Of a stretch of DNA of 64,000 bases, positions 50,673 to 61,199 are shown piece by piece. The notes under the pieces were generated by a model. The model worked only from the letters and a program-made list of their open reading frames with translations, was not told the DNA's origin and did not search any database. Positions within the stretch are counted from its first letter, which is position 1. Every line of letters begins with the position of its first letter. The DNA is from Channallabes apus (Eukaryota; Chordata; Actinopteri; Siluriformes; Clariidae): NCBI GenBank assembly GCA_030522415.1, contig CM060104.1, positions 9,931,501-9,995,500 on the forward strand. The letters run 5' to 3'. Made by a program: the position numbers and the translations under genes.

Positions 50673-52063
50673 CTACACTGTAAAGAATGTTCATAAATTT
50701 AACAGTAAAATACCGTATAAATGCTACAGAATAAAACCGTATTTCACAAAACCTGGGATAACTGTAGAATTTACAGTGAAAAACTGTAATTAGTTTTACA
50801 GAGTAAGACCTTATATTTAACAGTTAAAAACATATGAAAATATGGTTTATTGCAGTCAAATTTATGATATACTGTATTTATAAAAAGGAAACTCTCAGAG
50901 AAGGTATTTGTTACTAATATCATAGAGCATCAGTTTATATTTTACTAAACCTTTGTTGATAGAGTTTAAAAATCAGATATTAATAGTTTTTTCTACGGTT
51001 TATAGCCGTCTAATTTACATTAACCAAGGACTTCAAATTTGTGAATGGTATTCCGCCCTTTGATGACTGTAGCAAGGACAGTCGCTAGCACGCGCCACTT
51101 TGCCCGCCACCACCGCCATACTTAGATTGTCTGCCCCCCAAAAAAGTCCACCCTGACATTTGTATATTTAATATTGAGAATTTAAATATTGTTTTGCTGT
51201 CTTTATTAAAAAATACATGGGGCCATGCTGATGTCCGAGTCTTGAATAACTTTTGATGGGTTTTGATGATTTGATTTAGGTTTGTATTCATCAATTAGTA
51301 TAAAAGTACTCTTAATAGTTTCTTAACAGTAAAATCCGAATGCTTAGCAATGTAACTTCTATTTCTTTTAGCTCCCAGCTAGTGTGATAAAAATGATGCT
51401 TTCACAGAATTGCTGAATGAATTCACTGTGGTTATTCAACAAATAGTCCAACAACAACAATAGCAATTGTATAGCAAGCATGGTAGTGTAGTGGTTAGCA
51501 CTGTCGCCTTCTACTGTCCGGGTTTGATTCCCGGCCAGGCTCGATTCCCATCTCTGTGTGCATGGAGTTTGTATGTTCTCCCCATGTTTGGTGGGTTTCC
51601 TCCAGGTACTAGTCACCCCCCCCCCCCCCCAAATATACAGGATAAAGTTGTATAGATGATGGGTGAGAGTGTGTGAGTACTGAGCTGTAAAAAAGATGGA
51701 AATAAACCGTTATTATTACAACATAAATCTTTAAATTAGACAGTTCCGAGCTGTAAAAAACATGGTTATGATCCGTATTTGTTACAATGTAAACCCTGGA
51801 ATTTGGCGGGAATAAACTGTTTTTATAACAACATAAACATGTTAAATAGACAGTTATAAACCGTAAAAAAAAAAATCTATAAAAAAAATTTACGGTAAAC
51901 TTCTGACAACCAAAGCTGCCATTTTTTACCGTAAAATTTACGGTTTATTTTTATTTTTTTGCAGTGCAATAACGGTGCTACCGTATTTATTACGGTAGAA
52001 TTCTGGCAAACACAGCTGCCGGTTTTTTACCGTAAAATGGACTATTTATTTTTTACAGTGTAG
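50673..52063. mobile_element. non-autonomous DNA element with 12-bp perfect TIRs (class unassigned)
   Basis: CTACACTGTAAA at 50673-50684 is exactly repeated in reverse complement at 52052-52063. The interior near both ends is full of ACAGTAAAA/TTACGGTAAA words and CTGCCATTTTTTACCGTAAA, a pattern common in teleost non-coding repeats. A SINE fragment (51475-51665) sits inside. The target duplication is unclear. Confidence 0.55.
51475..51665 (+). mobile_element. SINE fragment (same family as 14193-14560)
   Basis: AGCATGGTAGTGTAGTGGTTAG, GGGTTTGATTCCCGGCC and GTTCTCCCCATGTTTGGTGG give head and core. The core is shortened and ends in a run of C bases, then GATAAAGTTGTATAGATGAT. Confidence 0.75.
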
Positions 52064-52369
52064 TATTTGTTGAACCTACTCACTGCATCAATCAGACTTA
52101 AAAGAATGGCTGCTAGCTGAAATGCATTAATCACTGTAATAAATCTTCAATCAAAGACTTTTAAGTATTTGTTCATTTAAATTCAAATGGCAATTTATTT
52201 TGACTGTGTGGTACATACAGTAATAAGCTTTAACAGTAACAATGTATGAATAAAGGAAAAAAAATCTACCAGTAGTTTAACTTTAAATTCTGCCCTTCTG
52301 TCCCTAATAGAAGGACAGCAAAACATTTCCTTGATGAGAGACAATTGTCCATTGCAGGGCACTATGCAT

Positions 52370-52610
52370 ATTAACATGCTCAATCACACTTGGGGCTATA
52401 TACTTTAGCAATTTAGTACAGCTAATCTGCCTTCTGGCATGTATCTGGAAGGTGAGAAGAAACAGGAGAACCCAGAGGAAACCCTTACAGACACAGGGAA
52501 AGCATGCAAAACCCCATGCAGACAGTAACCTGAGCTCAGGATTGAGCCAGAGACCCAGGAGCTGTGAGGCTGTAATGCTATGCACTATGTAACTGTACCA
52601 CCTGCAAGCC
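52370..52610 (-). mobile_element. strongly decayed SINE, minus orientation
   Basis: AGGTGAGAAGAAACAGGAGA, ACCCAGAGGAAACCCTTACA and GCTGTGAGGCTGTAATGCTA keep the order of the SINE family core and reversed head with many changes. Confidence 0.55.
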
Positions 52611-54916
52611 ATAATTACCCAAAAAGAAGATAATAAAGGTGTGAAAGTATAAGAGATAACAAAAATCCTGTCTAGAACACATTGAGAAAATTGAAAACAC
52701 AATAGCCTGTGGTTTATATAAAGATACAGTACAGTATATGAACAGTGTATTATAAGTGTTTGGCTGTTGTTAAAAGAAATCTGCCCCTAATGAGCCTTGC
52801 TGTAATGAGACACCAAGACCATTGAGCCAAGGGCCAGTGAATAAAGTTGTGCCCAAGAGTTAGTCACACTGACATAAATAACAGTCTACAAAATGTGAAT
52901 AGTGATAATTTTACACGCTAGCAGATGACCAATAGGAAAATCCAGGTTATTGAACAAAACTGGAATAGTAGGAACAGCTTGATAAGCAAACATGATTTAG
53001 TCAACACAATGGATGCCGTTAAGGTACTTTAAGTAACTTGCGTACAATGGCATTTCGTACTGTATATTTTAAAGATAGAGCTTGTAGGAATGCAATCAAA
53101 TGCTCCTTCTCATGCTGACCCGTAATCAAGTGAGTCATCTAAAACCACATAACCTTCTTTAAACTATAATTTGTAGTCTATGTAAGGACATCACAATATG
53201 GGAGAAACTGAGTTTGTGGGAGGCATGGGTGTGTTTTATGATAGAAACCCAGTCTATGATAAGTGTTCTCTGCTAGACCACCCTTCAGGCCTTCTCTCAT
53301 TACGAGTGATATGCTGGAACGCTAACTGTAAGCGAGACTGATAACAACCTGCAATGCTGAGTGACAGTGCAAGGAGAGGGCATCGGTGGATCAGGCACTA
53401 AATTTACCCATCACACAGGGGATTAAAATTGAGAGCCACCTGTGCAAAGAGCTCAGATGTGCTTGAAAGGTTACGCGTCTAGAGCAGCAGGCTAGAGAGA
53501 GCGTGCTCTTTTGATTTCAATTTACTTTAACAGCAGAGACCACTGTTTATTATATGCGCTATAGAGATTCTGCTTATATGTGGTTTCAATGAAATAATAG
53601 ATAACATACTCCCTGCCAAGGGATTGAGCAACATGTTTATTTTGCAGCTTGTTAAGTTAGATTCTTATCTGGGGAGCAAAGAGCAGCTGCCCTCCTCACT
53701 CATTAATACTTTGCTTTTAGCATCTATTGCTTTCTGAGAGTTCCCTGGGGAGAGGGGCAGCTGTGAAACATGTCTTGCCTACAGGCACATACATCACTGT
53801 TCCAAGCACATGGCTTATTTTCTGTACAACAACACGCTATGAATACATCAAATACACACTTTCAATAATTACATGTCTTAGTGCTCAGTGAAGACAAGAT
53901 CCACACATAACAATAATTAAAGACACACTTTCTTTTTCTGTCAGGTAAAACTTTGAAAAAAAAGTTTGAAATATGTTTTTGGGGCTTAGTAAATATAGAC
54001 TTTCCATGTTAACACCTGTAGTATCTGACAATATGCATGATAATTATCTCATAACAGTCTGGTTTACCAAGTCATATTGTAATGCAAAATGCAGTTTCTG
54101 AAGAAAATAACCACACATTATATTTGCTTACTTCAAAATATAGTTTTATTTGTTTAAAGCCTATGCAAAGGAAGACTGATTTTTCTAAGCCTGACAGAGC
54201 AAGTTGCCTTGCCCTTGCTTTAGTGGATAGTCTAAACTGTATAATGTTGTGCCTTCTGCTGCAAAAAGATAGATTGTCCTGTATTCTAATAATGTAGATT
54301 ATTAAATACTAAATGCTATTAATATCTAACTGATTAAAAAAACACGACAGGAAGTGATGCAGCAACTAAATTACATTCCTGGGTCCTTGGATTAAAAATG
54401 TCCATTTTACATAAATATTGTACATAGGAACAGCCTGCCATAAAGCCTATTATTATAAAAAATTATTTAAATGCAATGGTTTACAATAGCAAATGCATGC
54501 ACTACTTGAAATTAAAACATTATGCAGCTTTAATGGTTCATCAGCTCCAGAAGGAGGAGATGAATCATGTGGCAGTTGACACGGTTTTCAGTTTGTGACT
54601 GTGTGTTTGGCTTACTTTTTTTTCTTTTATTACCCTTGTAACCATTCCTTCAATGTGTAAAACTGATGCATGTGCTGGTGATGCAGCAAAGGAAAGGAAA
54701 CAATGATTGAACAGGAAAGTGGAAATAATAAAGCAAATGAAATGAAATGTCATCAGTCATTAGAAAAGTTATCATCATGTACTGGATTACTATGTTTAAT
54801 ATATTTTAGTGTATTTGGAAGTGTTTGTTGCATGCTTGTTATGCATAGTAAAATTAAATGTATACCATATACTAAAACAAACATTTGACTAACTGTCAAT
54901 ATATATGAAGCCTTTA
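52611..54916. other. intergenic sequence, no feature recognised
   Basis: 2.3 kb of AT-rich sequence. No open frame with recognisable domains and no repeat ends seen. Confidence 0.5.
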
Positions 54917-54981
54917 CCGATCAGCCCTAACATTAACAACAACTATACACCGGTAAACTGGTGACTGGGCACCCAAGGCTG
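54917..54981 (+). mobile_element. Tc1-like remnant, left of the gypsy insertion
   Basis: ACCGATCAGCCCTAACATTA is the decayed start of a common fish Tc1 element (terminal block). GGTGACTGGGCACCCAAGGC is a later internal piece, so the remnant already had a deletion. It resumes at 59831. Confidence 0.6.
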
Positions 54982-55366
54982 TGTCATGCACACTCAATCT
55001 GCGCCCGGCACTAGGACCCGGAAGTAAGGCGGGCGTCAAACCAGGAAGTATAAAAGGAGTAAACAAACGATGGCTTACCGCTCAGTCACTGAGTTCGGCC
55101 CATGTAGGTTCAGGTTGTCGTTTCAGCAAACCGTGAGTACTCACCCTTTGGGTTATCTGCTTTCTGCTATTGTGTGTGTATTTATAGGACGCGGGTTAAA
55201 TTTGTGTTTTTCCCTTGCTCCCCTTTCGTGAGAGTCCTTAGATTAAAGTCGTGTGGTTATCCTGCCTACTCACTTCTTATCCGCGTTTGGGTTTACCATC
55301 CACGCTACATTGGGCTAACCGCTAAAGCTAAGTCTTCTGGTCCCCGAGGTTAGTTCATTCCTGACA
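54982..55366 (+). repeat. 5' LTR of the gypsy element
   Basis: Begins TGTCATGCACACTCAATC and ends TAGTTCATTCCTGACA. TATAAAAGG near 55049 is the promoter TATA box. If transcription starts at the self-primer match at 55080, U3 is only about 98 bases. Confidence 0.95.
55049..55057 (+). promoter_or_regulatory. TATA box in the 5' LTR
   Basis: GTATAAAAGG, placed about 31-33 bases before GCTCAGTCACT (55080-55090), the inferred transcript start. Confidence 0.65.
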
Positions 55367-55367
55367 G

Positions 55368-55378
55368 AATGACTGAGC
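55368..55378 (+). other. self-primer binding site overlapping the gag start
   Basis: AATGACTGAGC begins two bases after the LTR. It is the exact reverse complement of GCTCAGTCATT in the 3' LTR (59539-59549). The 5' LTR copy (55080-55090) differs at one base. I see no tRNA-type primer site such as TGGTGCC or TGGCGCC. Tf1 and sushi elements are known to prime with about 11 bases of their own mRNA 5' end. The ATG at 55369 lies inside the site. Confidence 0.7.
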
Positions 55379-56089
55379 CTTCCGCGGTAAACCCAGCGGA
55401 TCATGCACGCCTCTGCGACGTGGTAGATCAGCATGCCGTGCTAATCAACAAGCTAACCGGAGAGATCGCTACTCTGCGTCAGGGCATCCAAGACGTTGCG
55501 GCCTTGCGCCGCGAGGTTGCGGAGCTCAGGCGGGAGAACGCGGATCTCCGTGCGGCTGTTGCTAGCGCGGCTAGCAGGCCTCCCGCTGCGGCGGCCGCGG
55601 CGCCGCATTCCCCCCCCTACTGATGTCTTCTTATCATTACCAGAAAAATGGAACGGCATGGACGGGAAGTGCAGTGTGTTTTTGACAGCGCTCGATCTGG
55701 TGTTTGAGTTCAATTCCACCAAGTACTCCACCGATCGGCTACGCATAGCTCTCCTCGTTTCGTTGCTCACAGGGCAGGCAGCTGAGTGGGCCACGGCAGT
55801 TCTCAAGGCAGATATGGACACCGCCCACTCATATAATGAGTTCACCCATCAACTCAGGCTCACATTCGAACACCGAGCGGGTGAGGTGGAGATCGACACA
55901 AAACTCTACCACCTGAGGCAGGGAGGATCGTCCGTGAGCCGTTACACTGCCGAATTTCGCACCCTCGCCATCCAGACCACCTGGGGAGATGCAGCGGTCC
56001 GGACATCCTACTATGAGGGTCTGGCTTCTCGGATTAAAAATGAACTAGCTGGGCGAGAGCTTCCTGCCACATTGGAGGGGTTAATTTAG
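55369..56089 (+). pseudogene. gypsy gag (frameshifted)
   Basis: It starts MTEPSAVNPADHARLCDVVD with a coiled-coil-like region (ALRREVAELRRENADLRAAV). In the run of C bases at 55610-55617 the frame changes. The capsid-like part continues in another frame (PEKWNGMDGKCSVFLTALDL, then QAAEWATAVL, RLTFEH, and ELAGRELPATLEGLI) to a stop at 56087. Further traces follow (MQLGRTSLTAAERERRYREG, 56270-56329). The expected Cys-x2-Cys knuckle is damaged, reading CAYSG. Confidence 0.8.
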
Positions 56090-56479
56090 CCCGCTCTCCG
56101 GATCGACCAGCACCTTCTCTCTCACCCGAAGCCAGCTCCTCGTACCCTGTCACCTGCACCCACCTTCGCCTTCACTACCTCACGACCCGCAGACTCCGCT
56201 ACCTACACCACCCCTGGACATGTCGGTTCTTCACCTCGTGCCGTGGTTGACACAGGAGCCGGGGAACCCATGCAATTAGGGCGCACCTCCTTGACTGCTG
56301 CAGAACGGGAGCGACGGTATCGAGAAGGACTCTGCGCCTACAGCGGATCAGCAACACAGATGCGAGATGTGAGAGGCACTCGCTGGGTTACCTTCCTCTC
56401 TCCCCATCGCCGCCACCTCCTCCCATCTCGCGGTCAAAGTACACCTCCAAATTGGCCACAAACGAGTCTGAAGTGCTGC

Positions 56480-56900
56480 ATTCATCGACTCCAGGGCAGC
56501 AGGTAACTTCATTGACTCTTCTTATGCCAAAGAACTGGGGGTAAAACTCGAGGCGTTATCCCAGCCCGTTCGAATTACATCTGTTGACGGTCGCCCCCTA
56601 TCCACCAGCCCAATCACTACCCAAACGGAACCTATCACCATCTCCATCAATCAACACCGAGAACAGCTTCGTTTCTACGTCACCTCCATCTCTTCACCTC
56701 CCATCATTCTTGGACATCCCTGGCTACTACAACATGACCCCCTCATCTCCTGGACCCAGAACCGGATCCTCCAGTGGGGCGCGACCTGCACCGAACTATG
56801 CCTACGGGCAGCGACTGGGACGTGTTCTAGGGAGTCCGAGGCCCCCGACGTCGACACCAACTCCATCCCAGAGGCATATCGGGACCTGCCAACGCCCTTC
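56480..56900 (+). pseudogene. gypsy protease (inactive)
   Basis: A frame gives AFIDSRAAGNFIDSSYAKEL, then RITSVDGRPLSTSPITTQTE and SPPIILGHPWLLQHDPLISW. The D-S-R at the active site replaces the usual D-S-G/D-T-G. Before it the frame is broken near 56390-56480. It ends in [15 protein letters not shown], after which the frame shifts. Confidence 0.75.
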
Positions 56901-56909
56901 GCCAAGGCA

Positions 56910-57540
56910 CCATCAGGCCCTCCTCCTCACCTGCCGCCGCGGGGTTCTTCTTCGTGAAGAAGAGGGGTGGTGAACTTTGCCCCTGTGTCGACTATCGGGG
57001 GCTAAACAACATAACTATCAAAAACCGACACCCATTGCCTCTTACCAACTCAGCCCTGGACGCCCTCTCTGGTGTCACCATCTTTACTAAGTTGGACCTC
57101 CGGAGCGCCTACAACTTGGTGCGCATCAGAGAGGGCGATGAATGGAAGACGGCTTTTATCACCCCAACTGGACATTATGAGAGTCTTGTCATCCCCTTTG
57201 GACTGTGTAATGCCCCCGCCGCATTTCAACATCTAATCAACGAAGTCCTTCGTGACATGCTCGGTCGGTGGGCATTCGCCTATCTGGATGACATCCTCAT
57301 ATACTCACGCACCATTGAAGAACATACCCAACACGTCAGGGCGGTCCTAAAGAGATTACTCGCCCATCAACTGTACTGTAAGTTGGAAAAGTGCGCTTTT
57401 CACGAGCGCTCCACCACGTTCCTGGGTTTTGTTATCTCACCCCAGGGTGTGGCCATGGACCCGCAGAAGCTAGAGGTTGTGCGTCATTGGCCCCACCCAA
57501 GACCCTCAAGCAGCTTCAACGGTTTCTCGGGTTTGTGAAT
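56910..57540 (+). pseudogene. gypsy reverse transcriptase
   Basis: Opens at [20 protein letters not shown]. Motifs follow: [17 protein letters not shown] (first aspartate), [17 protein letters not shown] and [11 protein letters not shown] (YLDD at 57281-57292), then the connection [17 protein letters not shown]. The stretch that usually joins protease and RT in this group, with the LPPHR-type motif, is absent between about 56895 and 56915, so a deletion of some tens of codons is likely. Coding moves to another frame near 57500. Confidence 0.85.
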
Positions 57541-58060
57541 TTCTATTGTCGCTTTATCCGAGACTACAGTACAGTTGCCGCCCCCCTAACCGCTCTGACT
57601 CGTCCCTCGTCTCTCCCTTTTCATCTCAACGCTGCAGCTGTCTCCGCTTTCAAGACACTTTGTCACCGCTTCACCACTGCACCGATTCTCCTCCATCCGG
57701 ACGTCAGCAAATCATTCGTTGTGGAGGTGGATGCTTCAGATGTGGGCGCTGGAGGCATCCTTTCCCAATGAGGTCCAGATCAGAAACTACACCCATGTAG
57801 TTTTTTCTCCAGAAAATTTGACTCCACTCAGCAGCGATACGGGGTAGGGGACCGCGAGCTGCTGGCCATAAAGTGGGCTCTGGAGGAGTGACGTCACTGG
57901 CTCCAGGGCGCCAGAGAGCCATTCATAATCTGGATGGACCACCAAAACCTCATCACTATCAGAAACTTGAAGCAATTAAATCCACGACAGGCGCGGTGGG
58001 CGTTATTTTTCGAGAACTACAATTTCCACCTCTCATACCGCCCCCGTGCCTGTCCTTCCC
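57500..58060 (+). pseudogene. gypsy RNase H region
   Basis: [20 protein letters not shown] opens the region. [17 protein letters not shown] (57718-57768) carries the first RNase H acidic residue and is followed by a TGA stop. Further fragments are [29 protein letters not shown] with a stop, and [20 protein letters not shown]. At least two stops or shifts. Confidence 0.8.
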
Positions 58061-58184
58061 TTTTCCAGGATCATCGCCCCACTCCAACTGGACCTGGAAA
58101 CGAGAGTTCGCCAGGCGCAGGCCACAGAGCCCGAACCGGCAGGTGTGCCACCTGGACGACTCTTTGTGCCCGACGTTATGAGGT

Positions 58185-58925
58185 CAGAAGTCCTCCAGTG
58201 GGGACACTCGTCACCCATTGCAGGACATCCGGGCACATGACGGACCCTCCAATTTCTCCAACGTGACTTCTGGTGGCCATCCATCACGAGGGACATCCAA
58301 GAGTTCGTTCAGGCATGCCCAGTGTGCGCCAGGGCGAAGAACACCAATCAACCGGCCCTAGGTGAATTGCAACCACTTCATCACGGGCCTGCCGGCCTCC
58401 GAAGGGAAGGACACCATCCTAACAATCGTCGATCGGTTCTCTAAAGCCGTGCATCTGGTGGCTCTCGCCGGACTCCCGTCAGCCAAAATAACAGCAGAGC
58501 TGATTTTAGAGCACGTAGTCCGTCTGCATGGGTTCCCCAAGGACATCGTCTTGGACAGAGGGCCCCAGTTCACAGCGCGGTTTTGGAAGGCCTTCTGCTG
58601 TCTGATCGACTCCACCTGCAGTCTATCATCTGGATACCACCCACAGACTAACGGTCAGACAGAGCGGACCAACCAACAGCTGGAGCGCTATCTGAGATGT
58701 TTCATAGCAGATCGTCAGCGCTCCTGGGCCCGCTACCTCATCTGGGCTGAACTGTCACACCACCTCCACACCTCCTCTGCCACCAACCTAAGCCCATTTG
58801 AGGTATGCCACAGTTTCCAACCTTCGATGTTCAACCACCCAGAACCGGAGGTTGATGTACCGTCCGCCCAACAGTTGGTCCGCAGATGTCGGCGGCTATG
58901 GAATACAACCAACCGAGCCATCTAA
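58185..58925 (+). pseudogene. gypsy integrase (first catalytic Asp lost)
   Basis: The HHCC zinc finger is readable ([12 protein letters not shown], then [20 protein letters not shown] and C). After PALG a short deletion and shift joins to [20 protein letters not shown], so the usual aspartate before FITGLP reads as His. The second aspartate is in VLDRGPQFTARFW (58554-58556) and the glutamate in TNGQTERTNQQLERY (58662-58664); they are separated by 35 residues as in DD35E. A TAA at 58923 ends the frame. Confidence 0.85.
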
Positions 58926-59440
58926 CGCGCCAATGCCCGCTACACTCACCAACACCGCCGTCGACATCCCCCGGGACGATTGTACCACGTAGGTGACAAG
59001 GTATGGCTTTCTACAAAAAATCTCCACCTTCACACCGAATCAAGAAAACTTTCGCCCAGATTCATCGGACCATACCGCATCACCCACAGGATCACCCCTG
59101 TCACCTACCGGCTCCAGCTGCCTGCGGCGCTCCGGATCCACCCAGTATTTCACCTGTCTCAATTCAAGCCTTTCACCACCTCACCCATGATTCCACCCCC
59201 CCCCCCCCAGCTCCTCCTCCCAGGATCATCGACGGTGGTCTCGCCATACCCCGTACGCCAAATCCTCGACTTGCGCCCTCGGGGCAGAGGTACTCAGTAC
59301 CTGGTTGACTGGGAGGGCTACGGCCCCGAGGAGCGGTCTTGGATCCCGGCCCGGTTCATTCTCGACCCCGAGCTGATTCGAGACTACCGTCGCCGGGTAT
59401 CCTCCACCCCAGGACAGGGCTGTCCTGGACAGGGGGGTAC
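58926..59440 (+). pseudogene. gypsy integrase C-terminus and chromodomain
   Basis: Frames give HVGDKVWLSTKNLHLHTESR, LSPRFIGPYRIT and VTYRLQLPAALRIHPVFHLS, typical GPY/F-type integrase C-terminus. Then QYLVDWEGYGPEERSWIPAR (59290-59352), the aromatic cage region of a chromodomain, which in this group steers integration through histone marks. Confidence 0.85.
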
Positions 59441-59441
59441 T
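59430..59441 (+). other. polypurine tract of the gypsy element
   Basis: ACAGGGGGGTAC directly precedes the 3' LTR; the G run is the expected plus-strand primer site. Confidence 0.75.
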
Positions 59442-59825
59442 GTCATGCACACTCAATCTGCGCCCGGCACTAGGACCCGGAAGTAAGGCGGGTGTCAAAC
59501 CAGGAAGTATAAAAGGAGTAAACAAACGATGGCTTACCGCTCAGTCATTGAGTTCGGCCCATGTCGGTTCAGGTTGTCGTTTCAGCAAACCGTGAGAACT
59601 CACCCTTTGGGTTATCTGCTTTCTGCTATTGTGTGTGTATTTATAGGACGCGGGTTAAATTTGTGTTTTTCCCTTGCTCCCCTTTCGTGAGAGTCCTTAG
59701 ATTAAAGTCGCGTGGTTATCTTGCCTACTCGCTTCTTATCCGCGTTTGGGTTTACCATCCAAGCTACATTGGGCTAACCGCTAAAGCTAAGTATTCTGGT
59801 CCCCGAGGTTAGTTCATTCCTGACA
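59442..59825 (+). repeat. 3' LTR of the gypsy element
   Basis: Matches the 5' LTR with about nine substitutions and one single-base gap in the GGAGTAA(A)CAAACG region. It retains the exact 11-base self-primer sequence at 59539-59549. Confidence 0.95.
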
Positions 59826-60110
59826 GGCTGATTTCTACCTGTCGGGCCAAAGGCGATCCTGTCACCACAGCTCACCACACACAGGGCCTAGCAGGCAAAG
59901 AGCGCAGTACTTCCAACCCAGCCTAAGTCCCAATCCAATCGAGCACCCATGAGACGCAACAAACATAAAGGTCAGATCCACGGAGGCCCCACCCTGCAAC
60001 TCATAGCACCCAAAAGATCTGCTTCCACAGACCCCCATGACAAGGGGCCAGAGTTGCCCTGGTGGCATAGGGGGAACCAACATAATACTGGGCTTAATGT
60101 TTAGCATTGT
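59826..60110 (+). mobile_element. Tc1-like remnant, right of the gypsy insertion
   Basis: CCCAATCCAATCGAGCACCC, GATCCACGGAGGCCCCACCC and GGGGGAACCAACATAATACT correspond to the C-terminal PNPIEH-type region and 3' end of the same Tc1 element begun at 54917. GGCTG at 59826-59830 is the gypsy target duplication. Confidence 0.65.
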
Positions 60111-60474
60111 AGTGTTATAGATGATCTGTGTATCTATATTTTTCTACCTACCCACAAATTCAACTTCAAGACACAACATAATCTGGGGACTGACTGCACT
60201 TTATACTTTCTGGGACATCTTACCATCACACCCACAGTACGCCTTCCCCATATATTGCCTCAGGTATTGAAAGGAAAATATTTATTATCTTGAATGTCTT
60301 GCCTTGCTGTAGCATTAAGATTTCTCTTCACTGGGACTAAAAAGTCCGAAACATTATTACTATTAATACTAGTCATTAGTAATAAACATATTATTTATGA
60401 CAATTTATGTAATCTGTGAGCCAGACAGCAGTGATTCCCAAACTGTTTGTGTGTGTGTGAAAGTGGTCCTTCAA

Positions 60475-60910
60475 TGCCTCCGAATGGCGCAGTGGTAAAG
60501 CGCTCGCTCTATCATCCGGAGATCGCTGGTTCAAACCCCGGGTGATGCTGTTTTCCTCTCACAGCCGGAGGCACAGTGAGAGCTGATTGGCCGAGCTCTC
60601 TCAGGGGGGAGGGATGAGAGGTACTTGCGCTCCCACATCACGGCTCTACAGCAAATCATGGGCATCTGTGAGCACGCGCAGGCGGAAGGAGCGGCTAGTG
60701 CTTTCCTCCGTGTGTGTTACTCTGCCCCTAATGGTGCGTGAGCAAGCAGTTCGAAAAGATGCGGCTGACGTCACGCGGTTCGGAGGAAACATGTGACAGT
60801 CTTCGCCCATCCGGCTGAGCAGTAGTGGTAGCACCCCTAGCGACGGGGAGGAATTGGCCACAACTACATTAGGGAGAAAACTGGAAATACCCAAAAAAAA
60901 GAAAAAAAAA
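60475..60910 (+). mobile_element. tRNA-derived SINE with 16-bp TSD
   Basis: Flanked on both sides by GAAAGTGGTCCTTCAA (60459-60474 and 60911-60926). The head has A-box-like TGGCGCAGTGGTAAAGCG and B-box GGTTCAAACC. TGCCTCCG at the start pairs with CGGAGGCA near 60563-60570 like an acceptor stem, giving an extended tRNA-like fold. The tail is A-rich with G interruptions. Perfect TSDs mean a relatively young insertion. Distinct from the SINE family at 14193. Confidence 0.88.
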
Positions 60911-61199
60911 GAAAGTGGTCCTTCAAACTCCGCCCCACCCCCACTCTGTTATTACTGTTATAACCCACCCTCCTCTGTTATTACTGCTGTTATACCCCTT
61001 TCTCACTTATGCAATTTGACTATGCGAGGACCGATGCACTGAAAGATGGAAACCTAATCACAAATGAAACCGCGTAGGTGAGATAGAGATATTTGTAGTT
61101 AACAGGTTATGGGCCAAACTTCGCTGAGTGCTGATGGTAGAATAATTATAAAGGTCTATAAAGGACTAAAACAAATTGCATGAGGAATCACAAAGGAGT

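Larger units (their letters stand above)
54982..59825 (+). mobile_element. Ty3/gypsy chromovirus-type LTR retrotransposon, full length but decayed
   Basis: It has two near-identical LTRs (385 and 384 bp), TG...CA ends and a perfect 5-bp duplication GGCTG (54977-54981 and 59826-59830). Internal order is gag, protease, reverse transcriptase, RNase H, integrase and chromodomain, which defines a chromovirus. The primer site supports the self-priming Tf1/sushi group. The LTRs differ at about nine positions and one single-base gap, roughly 2-3 percent, so insertion was moderately recent. Frameshifts, stops and internal deletions make it non-autonomous. Confidence 0.93.

Noticed and set aside
55453..55845. 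antisense open frame in gypsy gag
   Set aside because: It is opposite a GC-rich coding region, with no motifs of its own.
60475..60575. functional tRNA gene
   Set aside because: A and B boxes are present, but the fold is enlarged, the sequence continues into a SINE body with A-rich tail, and a 16-bp TSD flanks the whole.
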